From the NCBI RefSeq assembly GCF_043757465.1, contig NZ_JAYVPL010000053.1, positions 1 to 64,000 of the forward strand: 64,000 nucleotides of DNA, given 5' to 3'. Each line of letters opens with the position of its first letter. Within the stretch, counting starts at the first letter, position 1. The DNA comes from Armatimonas sp043757465 (GTDB lineage: Bacteria; Armatimonadota; Armatimonadia; Armatimonadales; Armatimonadaceae). A program made the translations under genes and the position numbers. Below are positions 41,112-49,230 of the stretch, one piece after another. The notes below the pieces were generated by a model, which worked only from the letters and a program-made list of their open reading frames with translations, was not told the origin of the DNA and ran no database searches.

Positions 41112-42021
41112 CAAGCTGGTGATTGTCACGCGCAAGACGCCGCTGGAGGAGCTAATCCAGCGGCTCGGCACCCGCTCGCAGGCGAAGTTCTACCTGGAGC
41201 AAGAAGCGGCGCGGGGTGGCAGCGGCTTTGCACGCTACGAGCGTGAGGACGCGGCCTATGCCCGCTCCCGCGAGCTGCTCCGCCGGGCACTTCCGGGCAA
41301 AGTGCGAACACACTGGATCGAGCGCGATTTTTTGCCGACCTTCACCTTTGGGCCGCAGGATCTGATCGTGACGCTCGGGGCCGATGGCCTGGTAGTGAAT
41401 GTCGCCAAGTACGCAAGCGGCCTACCGATTCTTGCCTTCCTGCCTGAAGGGGTCGCCTCAGAGTCGCAGCTCGCGCCCCATCCCGTCAGGCAGGCGGCGG
41501 CTCTCCTCGCACGGGTGATGGCAGGCGGTCTTGTGTCGCGCTCTATCACCATGGCTCGTGCCACTCTCGCAGATGGTCGCCAGCTCCACGCGGTAAACGA
41601 GCTTTTTATCGGGGCACGCACCCACGTCTCGGCACGCTACCAGCTCCGGGTGGACGAGCGAGCGGAGTTTCAGTCGTCGTCGGGCGTGCTGGTCTCCACG
41701 GGAGCGGGCTCCACCGGCTGGCTCCGTGCGCTCTGTGCAGGCGCAGCAGGAATCTCCGGCGAGCCCCACGCCTGTCAGTTCCTCGCGGAGTCGGAAAAGC
41801 TTGTCTATGCCGTCCGCGAGCCGTGGCCCAGCAAGACAACCGGAGCCAGCCTCGTCTATGGCGAGCTAGTATCGGGCCAGGTGCTGGAGCTGGTCTCCCA
41901 GATGCCCACCGGTGGCGTGATCTTCTCGGATGGGGTCGAGAGCGATTTTTTGCCCTTCGAGAGTGGTGCCGTCGCCCGCATCACGGTAGCCGATCAGAAA
42001 GTTCAGCTTTTGGCGGGGTAA
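41104..42021 (+). CDS. NAD-kinase-like protein with altered catalytic loop
   Basis: 305 residues with the NAD kinase fold. VTLGADGLVVNVAKY near 96-110 aligns with the catalytic GGDGT loop but reads G-A-D-G-L. AVNELFIGARTHVSARYQL aligns with the NE/D block, and SSSGVLVSTGAGSTGWLRAL near 197-216 with the DGxxxSTPTGSTAY motif. The loop Asp is kept, while the second Gly and the Thr are lost, so the protein may use another substrate or act as a nucleotide sensor. Overlap with the SPFH gene indicates translational coupling. Confidence 0.75.
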   Translation: MPDKLVIVTRKTPLEELIQRLGTRSQAKFYLEQEAARGGSGFARYEREDAAYARSRELLRRALPGKVRTHWIERDFLPTFTFGPQDLIVTLGADGLVVNVAKYASGLPILAFLPEGVASESQLAPHPVRQAAALLARVMAGGLVSRSITMARATLADGRQLHAVNELFIGARTHVSARYQLRVDERAEFQSSSGVLVSTGAGSTGWLRALCAGAAGISGEPHACQFLAESEKLVYAVREPWPSKTTGASLVYGELVSGQVLELVSQMPTGGVIFSDGVESDFLPFESGAVARITVADQKVQLLAG

Positions 42022-42057
42022 GAGGATTTTCGTACAACTAAAGGCAATACAGCCAGC

Positions 42058-44256
42058 ATGACCCCGCTCTGGCACCCCGATCCCGAGACCCGCAAGCCCG
42101 ACAGCCATGTTGCCTTTCGTGCGACCTTTGAGCTAACGCAAGACGCCGAGATCGAGGTGCGCCTTCTCGGTGCCTCGTGGTTTGTCGCAAAACTGGACGA
42201 TGTTTTTCTTGCCGAGGGGCCAGCACGCTTTACGCTTCCCTTCCCGCAGTACCAGCCGCACCGTGCTCGGCTCAAACCGGGGACACACACGCTGACCGCC
42301 CAGGTCCACCACTTCGGGGTGGGCACGCGCCTCTTAGAGAACCCACCGCCGTTTCTCTGGGCAGCGGTTGTGGTGACTGGGGAGCGCGAGCTGGCGCTGA
42401 GCTGGAAGTGCGCCCGGCTCACGGGCTACAGTCGCACGGGGCGGCGGATCAACAACCAGCTTGGCTGGAGCGAGTGGTGCGACACGCGTGCAGAGCCCGT
42501 CTGGGTTGCTCCTGTCGAGGCAAGTATTCCCCTCGGCACGATTCTGCCCCTCTCCACCGCTCCCGCCCGCGCCAATGCCCTGCCGGTGAAGGCCATCGCG
42601 CAGGGGACGCTCACCGAGACGTTTGGCTACGAAAACGACAACCCGCAAGCCCGATTTTTCCTACGTGAACTCAAGCCGAGCCTGCCACCTCAAGGGGTTT
42701 GGCGGCGCTACGATCTGGGGCGCGTTCGGCTGGCTCGTCCTCGTTTTGTGCTGGATCTGCCTGCTGGATCCATCGTCGAGTTTGCCCAGTCCGAGGCACT
42801 CACGCACAACCGGGTCGCGCCGTGGATCACGCTCTCGGCCAGCGACTCGTGCAACTTAGACCATTTTGTGGCCCGTGGCGGCCCTCAGGAGTTTGCGCCG
42901 CTGAACCCCAAGGGCGGGCGTTATCTGGAGGTGCATGTTCTCGCGCCACCGGAGAAAGTGCGCTTTGTCAAAGAGGAAGCCCTTGAGCGGACGTACTTTG
43001 GTGAGCAGATTGGTGCACTGGCAACGGGCGATACGCTGCTGGATAAAATCTGGAAAGTGGGCGTCGAGACACTGCGGGCCTGCTCCGAGGATGCGATCTT
43101 AGACAACCCGACTCGCGAGCGCGGGCAGTGGGCAGGCGACGTGGTCTCGGTAGGATTGGACATTGCGGGTGTGGCCTTCGACGATCTACGTGTTTTCGCC
43201 CGTGGCTTGGTCCAGTGTGCCCAGAGTGCCCGCGCCGATGGGCTGGTCTCGGGGATGGCGCCGGGCAAAGATATCTACCTCTCCACCTACGCTGCGCAGT
43301 GGGTCTCGGCCTGCGTGCGTTATGTCGAGCGCACCGGCGACAAGGCGCTTCTGGAGCAGCTTTTTATGGCGGCGGAGCGCAATATCGCCGCATTTGAAGC
43401 CCAGCGCGGCCCGGAGGGTGTGAGTAGCGGGCTGGCGTGGGCGTTTGTGGACTGGGGCTACGTGGCAAACCCCGGGCCGTCGGACATGGGCCTGAACTTG
43501 CACTATCTGGCGGCGCTGGAAGACATGCAGCGCTGGTGCGGCTTGCTGGGTAAACCAGACCGGGCAATGCACTACCAAGCTCTTGCCCGCGCTGTTTGGG
43601 CGACGATCCAGCGCTACTTCGAGCGGGAGCCGTCGTGGGAGAAGCGCGGCTTTCACCGCATCGCGCTGGCACTTCGGAGTGGCTTCTTTACGGGTGGCGA
43701 CGAAAAAACAGCCATCGCAGCGCTAAAGTCTCACATCAGACGCTGTTTTCCCAACGACCCGAGCGCCCCACGCCTCTCGGATCCGTCGGCGGCCAACTCG
43801 CGCCTGATCACACCGTATTTTGCTCACTTCGCGTTTCCGGCCCTCATCGAGCGTGGCGAGCTGGCCTTCGTGCTGGAGCAATATAAAACTTGCTGGGGCT
43901 GGGCTTTAACTATTGAGGACGGCACGTGGCTAGAGGTGTTTGATCCGCGCTGGAGTCACTGTCATCAGTGGGCGGGCTGCCCTACCTGGCAGCTCAGCCA
44001 GGCACTTCTGGGGCTCAAACCACGCTTCGATCTAGGAAAGAATCACTTCGAGTGGGCCGTCCAGACCGGCGGGCTACGGCGTGTGACCGGAACGTTGCCA
44101 GTGCTCGGGGGGCGGGCGCGAATCACCCGCGAGGGACAGCGCTATCAGCTCCAAACGGATGCCCCCCTCACACTCCACGAGGGCGCGACGGAAATTCGTA
44201 TCGAGCGCATGTGGCAGCCTCAGATTTCCTCTACTTTAGCGGACGGCTCTCGGTGA
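42058..44256 (+). CDS. GH78-like alpha-L-rhamnosidase-family protein
   Basis: 732 residues with beta-sandwiches in the first 300 (HVAFRATFELTQDAEIEVRLLG; GVWRRYDLGRVRLARPRFVLDLPAGS) and an (alpha/alpha)6 barrel afterwards. DAILDNPTRERGQWAGDVV near 350 aligns with the GH78 DCPxRExxxxxGD acid region, and WGWALTIEDGTWLEVFDPRWSHCHQWAG near 622-650 contains the second carboxylate region. No signal peptide. It is more divergent than the GH78 at 365. A related unsaturated-rhamnogalacturonide or other glycosidase activity is possible. Confidence 0.75.
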   Translation: MTPLWHPDPETRKPDSHVAFRATFELTQDAEIEVRLLGASWFVAKLDDVFLAEGPARFTLPFPQYQPHRARLKPGTHTLTAQVHHFGVGTRLLENPPPFLWAAVVVTGERELALSWKCARLTGYSRTGRRINNQLGWSEWCDTRAEPVWVAPVEASIPLGTILPLSTAPARANALPVKAIAQGTLTETFGYENDNPQARFFLRELKPSLPPQGVWRRYDLGRVRLARPRFVLDLPAGSIVEFAQSEALTHNRVAPWITLSASDSCNLDHFVARGGPQEFAPLNPKGGRYLEVHVLAPPEKVRFVKEEALERTYFGEQIGALATGDTLLDKIWKVGVETLRACSEDAILDNPTRERGQWAGDVVSVGLDIAGVAFDDLRVFARGLVQCAQSARADGLVSGMAPGKDIYLSTYAAQWVSACVRYVERTGDKALLEQLFMAAERNIAAFEAQRGPEGVSSGLAWAFVDWGYVANPGPSDMGLNLHYLAALEDMQRWCGLLGKPDRAMHYQALARAVWATIQRYFEREPSWEKRGFHRIALALRSGFFTGGDEKTAIAALKSHIRRCFPNDPSAPRLSDPSAANSRLITPYFAHFAFPALIERGELAFVLEQYKTCWGWALTIEDGTWLEVFDPRWSHCHQWAGCPTWQLSQALLGLKPRFDLGKNHFEWAVQTGGLRRVTGTLPVLGGRARITREGQRYQLQTDAPLTLHEGATEIRIERMWQPQISSTLADGSR

Positions 44257-46549
44257 CGATACCCACTTTGCGAGTGACAATCACTTTGCCATCGGAGAAC
44301 GTCACCCTGCGTGGTTGGGCGGTGGCGCTGTAGACAAAGTAGGTTCGCTGGTTGCCTTTCTTAAACACGCCGTAGAGTGGGGTGTCGGCGGAGATGCTGG
44401 TGTCTACTTGCCCGGCTTTACTCAGAAAGTGCATCCAATAATAGAAATTCGCCCGGGAGTTTCCGGACTCGATCTCCTGGGTCTCGAAGTTGCAGTTTGC
44501 CAGCGCCCCGGGGGCATCAGCGAGGGCCTGGTACATCAGGATCACGTCACCCCAGCCGCCCCAGTTCTTGCCCGTGCGCGGTGGCAGGCTCTGGTCGCGC
44601 TTGGCATCTTTTTTGTCGTGAGCAATGCGCTCGGTAGCGAGGCTGGCGAGGTTCTCGGAGATATAGGCCGGGTGCGTCCCTAAGTACAGCGAACCGCTCT
44701 GGAGGGGCAGCAGATTGATGCCGTGCATGTGGATCGGGTCGCCGGAGAACCAGGTGGCAAAGACGGCCTTTGCGCCCCAGACCATCGAGGCCAGCGAGCG
44801 CGTAAACGCCTTCGGGTAGAGCTTGTTCACATCAAACCAGTAGTTGTCAATTGCGTCTTTTTCGGTCACGTAGAGATAGATGCCCGTGTCGCGGAGCTTT
44901 TTATCGCCCGTGAGCTCTCCCCAGAGGATCATCCCCGTCCATGCGTTCATCGCCTCCGACGACGACTCATTGTTATTGCCATCGGCGAAGTCGCCCTTTC
45001 CGTCGGCCCAGGTGTGGCCCTCGTAGATATCGAAGTTACGCAGAAACGGGAACAGCGGGTCGCTGCGCTCCGGGTTGGCACAGTCGCGGATCAGTAAGTT
45101 CACCATGGCGCCCCACTGCGCTTGGCTTGCCCACTCTGGCTCCTGGCGCGCCAGCTCGGCGGCGGCGCGGATGAAGTAGCCGTAGTGAAAGTGATGGTCG
45201 TTGAGGGCTTCGTCGCTACCGTAGGAGGCCGGGTAGCCGATCAGTGTCCCCCACGGCTTGTTGTAGTAGAACAGCCCCTTTGTCTTAGCGTCTTTTGCCG
45301 TGAAGTAGTCTTCGAGAAGCGCCTGCAGTCGCGCCCGAAGCGCCGTGTTGGCGGCAGTGTTGCCCGTCGCCTCCGCGAGCGCGGCGAGGGTCGCCAGCTT
45401 ACCCAGCGCCTTTCCCGTCCAGTACGTATCGGCCAGCTCTGGCTTGTAGGTGGCGGCATCGGTGTCTATGAACTTCTTGAGGGTCGCTTTCTCATAGCCA
45501 CCAAAGTCGGGCAGGAGCGGCAGGACACCCTGGAACGGGGTGACCGTGGTGAACCCCTCCCCGGCGGCAACTTTTAAGGTTCCACGAGTGCACTGGTAGG
45601 TGTAGTCCGTGAGCTTTGTGGCGCTCCGCTGGTACTGGTGCGGATAGAGCCCAAAGAGCGTCCCCAGCGTCGCGCCCTCATAAGCTTTTACCGTGAAGGC
45701 ATACTTCGTCGTTACTCTACTCGTCTTCTCGTCGTAGCTCCAGACAACTTTTGAGTCCGTCACGTGGTTATACGCGTACTTAGCAAAGAACGCCAGTGTC
45801 TCTTGTTTATTATCAGGCAGTAGCGCCACGGAAAAATATGACTTGCCTTTGCAAGTAAGCTTACTCGTGCCGGTACCTTCCCACGTGCAGCCCGCCGCGC
45901 CGAAGAGTCCGTAGCTACGCCCCCCAAGTGTCACCCCAAGCACGGGGCTCTTCGCATCGCCGGAGAACACCGTTGGTGCGCTGGCGAATGTGAATGTCGG
46001 GTCACCGTCTGTAATGGTGCCGTAGACAAACGGTGAGCCGTGCCCAAACGTCAGGAAGAGCTTATTGCCAAAGGCAGCCGTGACGAACCAGTCGCTCCAG
46101 CTCTCGGCACGCGCATCGGGGAAAGTAAGCTGCGCGGAGTGCCCAATCACCAGGTCATCGGGGGCCTGCATCACCGCCGTGAAGATTCCCTCGGGGTTGG
46201 CGGTGTAGCCGACACCAGGGTAATAAATCCGCAAGCCTTTCTCGTGCGCCTGAACGCCCAGTGGGTGCGGGAACATCTGATTCGAGAACTTCGAGAAGAC
46301 CAGCGAGCTCCACCAGTCATTGGTGGGAATGGGCTTCTTCACTGCCTCCGTCACAAACGGCAGTGTCCCTGGCTCCTTCGCCCCCGTAGGAAGCTTTGTC
46401 GTGTAGCTTCCCGCCCCGACAGAGACGATGTCGGGCGATTCATTCTGTGCACAAGCAATCGGGGAAGTCAGCATTAGCACACTCAGCGTGGCAAAGAGAA
46501 AAACCATACAGAAGTTTACCACTTGGGGCTGGAATCGCATTTGCATCAT
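44231..46549 (-). CDS. GH81 endo-beta-1,3-glucanase, exported
   Basis: A 772-residue secreted glucanase. The signal peptide is VNFCMVFLFATLSVLMLTSPIACA after a short basic start. The N-terminal beta-sandwich has PIPTNDWWSSLVFSKFSNQMFPHPLGVQ. The (alpha/alpha)6 domain has NDHHFHYGYFIRAAAELAR near 479 (Asp and His of the active site) and WADGKGDFADGNNNESSSEAMNAW near 540, with the catalytic Glu residues. It would degrade fungal or plant laminarin and callose outside the cell. A start at 46540 or 46549 is likely. The longer in-frame ATG at 46624 would translate an 18-bp tandem repeat and is doubtful. Its 3' end overlaps the GH78-like gene by 26 bp. Confidence 0.9.
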   Translation of the reverse strand: MMQMRFQPQVVNFCMVFLFATLSVLMLTSPIACAQNESPDIVSVGAGSYTTKLPTGAKEPGTLPFVTEAVKKPIPTNDWWSSLVFSKFSNQMFPHPLGVQAHEKGLRIYYPGVGYTANPEGIFTAVMQAPDDLVIGHSAQLTFPDARAESWSDWFVTAAFGNKLFLTFGHGSPFVYGTITDGDPTFTFASAPTVFSGDAKSPVLGVTLGGRSYGLFGAAGCTWEGTGTSKLTCKGKSYFSVALLPDNKQETLAFFAKYAYNHVTDSKVVWSYDEKTSRVTTKYAFTVKAYEGATLGTLFGLYPHQYQRSATKLTDYTYQCTRGTLKVAAGEGFTTVTPFQGVLPLLPDFGGYEKATLKKFIDTDAATYKPELADTYWTGKALGKLATLAALAEATGNTAANTALRARLQALLEDYFTAKDAKTKGLFYYNKPWGTLIGYPASYGSDEALNDHHFHYGYFIRAAAELARQEPEWASQAQWGAMVNLLIRDCANPERSDPLFPFLRNFDIYEGHTWADGKGDFADGNNNESSSEAMNAWTGMILWGELTGDKKLRDTGIYLYVTEKDAIDNYWFDVNKLYPKAFTRSLASMVWGAKAVFATWFSGDPIHMHGINLLPLQSGSLYLGTHPAYISENLASLATERIAHDKKDAKRDQSLPPRTGKNWGGWGDVILMYQALADAPGALANCNFETQEIESGNSRANFYYWMHFLSKAGQVDTSISADTPLYGVFKKGNQRTYFVYSATAQPRRVTFSDGKVIVTRKVGIVTESRPLK

Positions 46550-46590
46550 GCAGTATGCATTTCCCTGCAAGACAAAAGAACTCCGGCTGC

Positions 46591-46641
46591 ACTGAGGAGC
46601 AGGCAAGCACTGAGGAGCAGGCAAGCACTGAGGAGAAGTCC
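46591..46641. repeat. 18-bp tandem repeat, 2.7 copies
   Basis: ACTGAGGAGCAGGCAAGC at 46591-46608 and 46609-46626, then a partial third copy. It lies between the GH81 and ADP-ribosylglycohydrolase genes. Confidence 0.85.
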
Positions 46642-46696
46642 ATTAATCAGTAGGATCGCGGAGGGCTTGGGCAACATGGCTTGATAGTACCTAAAT

Positions 46697-47614
46697 TTAG
46701 TACGGCGGAAAGAGCCGACGGAAGCCATGAGCGAGGACAATGGGCAGGAGTAGGGCGTGTGTAAGCAGCCAGAAGCTGGCGTCGGGGCGCTGGGGGGTTC
46801 CTGAATGGGCGACTTGGGCGAGCTGCGTGGCGAGTTTTGCAAGGCGCTTCTCGCTCCACCAAGGCTCGATCAGCCCAGCAAGCCAGTCGGTGGGGATGCC
46901 CTCATGCCCTACCCGTGCCCCGATCAGTCCGCCCACAATCGCTGCCACTGTGTCGGTGTCTCCGCCCAGCGCGACGCTCTCAATCACGGCGGCGCGGAGG
47001 TTATCGGGGTGACGAGCAGTGAGTGCGAGCGCGGCGGCGACAGTGTGAACGATGTAGCCTGAGACGGGTCCCTGAGGGAGTTCTGTCGCTGCTGGAAGTG
47101 TGATGGCAGCTTTGGCAATAGCCAGCGCCCCGTCTTCTGCTTTCGGGTCCGTGTGCGTGAGGCGAGTGGAGGCGCGGACAAGCGTACGGAGCCGGGTGTC
47201 ATCGGTGTCGGCGGCGCAGAACAGCCCGATAATCGGGGAGCGCATCGCCGGACCGTTGCCTGCGGAGAAGACCCCGGAGTGCTCAGGGGGAATGCCAACA
47301 AGAAGCCTGAGGGAGGCTTGCGCGGTGGCCTTGCCTATTCCTGGTGGCAGACTCAGAAACCAGCACTTGAGCCGACCAGCTAGCTCTCTCCCAAACTGTG
47401 TCGGGTCGCCGCCAGAGGCAACGAGGGCTTGGGCCGTCATGATCGCGTGCGCCGTGTCATCGCTGACAAAGCCATGTCCAAAGAAAAGTCGGTGGTTGGT
47501 GAGCTCGCCAAAGAGCCGTTGGCGACGCTCAGGACGCAGCCCCTCGGAGGGGAGTCCGATGGCATCGCCCACTGCCATGCCGAGAAGACAGCCCAGGAAG
47601 TTGTTTTTATCCAT
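46697..47614 (-). CDS. ADP-ribosylglycohydrolase-family protein
   Basis: A 305-residue helical hydrolase. GCLLGMAVGDAIGLPSEGL near 8-26 and the metal-binding VSDDTAHAIMTAQAL near 50-64 (Asp residues) form one half of the site. LGGDTDTVAAIVGGLIGARVG near 218-238 holds the second Asp-x-Asp-Thr metal site. The family (DraG/ADPRH) removes ADP-ribose from arginine, other targets or metabolites. Full length. There is no dinitrogenase-regulation context and no ADP-ribosyltransferase nearby. Confidence 0.9.
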   Translation of the reverse strand: MDKNNFLGCLLGMAVGDAIGLPSEGLRPERRQRLFGELTNHRLFFGHGFVSDDTAHAIMTAQALVASGGDPTQFGRELAGRLKCWFLSLPPGIGKATAQASLRLLVGIPPEHSGVFSAGNGPAMRSPIIGLFCAADTDDTRLRTLVRASTRLTHTDPKAEDGALAIAKAAITLPAATELPQGPVSGYIVHTVAAALALTARHPDNLRAAVIESVALGGDTDTVAAIVGGLIGARVGHEGIPTDWLAGLIEPWWSEKRLAKLATQLAQVAHSGTPQRPDASFWLLTHALLLPIVLAHGFRRLFPPY

Positions 47615-47685
47615 ACAACACCAACGAAAAATACGGGGCTTCGGTTACGCTTTGGCACGGGGCTTGCTCTAGGAAGAATCCTATA

Positions 47686-48186
47686 ATGATTTCGCCGCTC
47701 TCAGGTCTGCTTGTTCGTCCACTCACCCCCTCTGATGCATCGTTCTTGCCGGAAGCTCTGTACCGGGCTCTCTATACCACTGCAAAAGAGGCACCCCTCT
47801 CACGCGATGTTCTCCTGCTGCCGGAGCTTGCCCGCTACATTGATGGCTGGGGGCAGCGCTTTGGTGACCAGGGGATGCTCGCTCTTAAAGACCAGGGCTA
47901 CTTTCTGGGGGCAGCTTGGCTGCGCCTTTTTTCTCATGAAACACCGGGCTATGGCTATGTGGATGATCTCACGCCCGAGCTCTGCGTCTCTGTTCTGCCG
48001 GAGTGGCGCGGCTGCGGGATTGGTACCCGGCTCCTTGTCGCGGCTTTGGAACAGGCCCAGCGGCAGTTCCCCGCCGTGAGCCTGAGTGTCACTCCGGGCA
48101 ACCCTTCCCAGCGCCTTTATGAGCGTCTTGGCTTTGAGGTAGTGCACGCCACTCCGCACGAAATCACTATGCGCCTCGCCTTTTAG
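47686..48186 (+). CDS. GNAT-family N-acetyltransferase
   Basis: A 166-residue acetyl-CoA-dependent acyltransferase. The acetyl-CoA-binding pattern CVSVLPEWRGCGIGTRLLVAALEQA near 104-128 contains R-G-x-G-I-G. The C-terminal strand has SLSVTPGNPSQRLYERLGFEVV, the typical N...A/Y..LGF block. Acceptor unknown. The 3' end overlaps the convergent radical SAM gene by 4 bp. Confidence 0.88.
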   Translation: MISPLSGLLVRPLTPSDASFLPEALYRALYTTAKEAPLSRDVLLLPELARYIDGWGQRFGDQGMLALKDQGYFLGAAWLRLFSHETPGYGYVDDLTPELCVSVLPEWRGCGIGTRLLVAALEQAQRQFPAVSLSVTPGNPSQRLYERLGFEVVHATPHEITMRLAF

Positions 48187-49154
48187 TTTTCCCGTTGACT
48201 CGTGTTCATCGTGGCAATGCGCGCCACGCAAGCTCGGTCGTCGTTGTTGTGGATAAAGGGTTCGATATCCCAAAGATCTGCCGTGACACGCATTTCCTTG
48301 CCTAAACCCAGCCCGTAGTGCAGGCACGCCTCCAGGCTCTGGAGGGTCGGTGGTACGTAATGCCCTTGCGCGGCAAGGGCTTCCAGCGCCCCGTTGCCCG
48401 CACGGGTGGGCAAGAGCGCTGCAAAGGTCGCACCGCACGCAGATGCCGTGTCCAGTGAGCGACAGCCCCACTCCACCCCTTCGTCTTCGCTCAAAAACGG
48501 TGGGCGCACCAGAAGAAACACCCGGAGTGCGATTTTATTCTCCGCCAGAAACCCCGCCGCCCGGCGAAAATCCTCTACACTCATGTGCTTATTGAGCTTC
48601 TCCAGCGCTTGTTCGTGCACGGTCTCCAGCCCTATCGCCACTTCTAGGGTTGCGGGCGCGATGGCATCCCGAAAGGCGAGAACATGCTCGGCGTGCTTTC
48701 CACCCAGAAACGCCGTGTGGCTCTCGACAATCACGCGATCAAACTCAGAGTTTCGGATGTGCGCGGCAATTTCGGAGTAATCGTCGCGCGGCACCTGACC
48801 GGGATCGAAGAAGCTCCCCGCATTGTAAAGCTTGAGGGCACGCCGCTTAGATTCCCCCGTTCCACAGGGGCTAGGGGACAGGCTCGCGGCCACTTGCGCT
48901 GCAATTGCGCCAGGCTGTGTTGGTGTGTCCAGTGTGTCTTGCCAGAGGTCGCACATCAGGCAGCGAAAGGCGCACTCGCGGTTGGTGAGCAGCAGCGTGT
49001 GGCAGAGCCAGGGTGTGCCATCGGGGCCGGGCTCCGCTTCGAGAAAGTTGCCGTAGGGGAGCGTGGGAGCGTGGGGCGTTTTTGGGCCACGGTGCTTCAG
49101 AATCCAGCGGGTGCGCTCGGTGGATTTCTTGGGATAGAGAGTTAGCGGTGTCAC
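48183..49154 (-). CDS. radical SAM protein, Elp3-like
   Basis: A 323-residue Fe-S enzyme. The cluster motif CAFRCLMCDLW (Cys-x3-Cys-x2-Cys) is near residue 61. KLYNAGSFFDPGQVP near 110 and EVAIGLETVHEQALEKLNKHM near 172 are typical of the TIGR01210-type/Elp3-like radical SAM family. The target (tRNA or protein) is unknown. The GTG start at 49154 is supported by TAAAAT exactly 6 nt upstream. A short C/G repeat at 48852-48882 is translated as SLSPSPCGTGES just before KLYNAGSFF. Confidence 0.82.
   Translation of the reverse strand: MTPLTLYPKKSTERTRWILKHRGPKTPHAPTLPYGNFLEAEPGPDGTPWLCHTLLLTNRECAFRCLMCDLWQDTLDTPTQPGAIAAQVAASLSPSPCGTGESKRRALKLYNAGSFFDPGQVPRDDYSEIAAHIRNSEFDRVIVESHTAFLGGKHAEHVLAFRDAIAPATLEVAIGLETVHEQALEKLNKHMSVEDFRRAAGFLAENKIALRVFLLVRPPFLSEDEGVEWGCRSLDTASACGATFAALLPTRAGNGALEALAAQGHYVPPTLQSLEACLHYGLGLGKEMRVTADLWDIEPFIHNNDDRACVARIATMNTSQREN
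48852..48882. repeat. short C/G repeat, in frame inside radical SAM gene
   Basis: TTCCCCCGTTCCACAGGGG followed by CTAGGGGACAGG. The reading frame continues through it. Confidence 0.5.
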
Positions 49155-49160
49155 GGCATC

Positions 49161-49166
49161 ATTTTA
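49161..49166 (-). promoter_or_regulatory. -10 TAAAAT, leaderless GTG start
   Basis: Read on the minus strand, TAAAAT is 6 nt before the GTG at 49154. Confidence 0.5.
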
Positions 49167-49208
49167 TCGCGGTAGAATGGGACAGTTTATCGCGGTAGAA
49201 TGGGACAG
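49163..49208. repeat. 23-bp perfect tandem duplication in a divergent promoter region
   Basis: Two identical 23-bp copies, 49163-49185 and 49186-49208, each containing GCGGTAGAATGGGACAG and thus a TAGAAT hexamer. It lies between the radical SAM and epimerase genes. Confidence 0.9.
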
Positions 49209-49230
49209 TTTTTATCCGAAAGGACACTTC

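Noticed and set aside
46591..46641. Tandem repeats considered as a CRISPR array
   Set aside because: 18-bp units are directly adjacent with no spacers and fewer than three copies.
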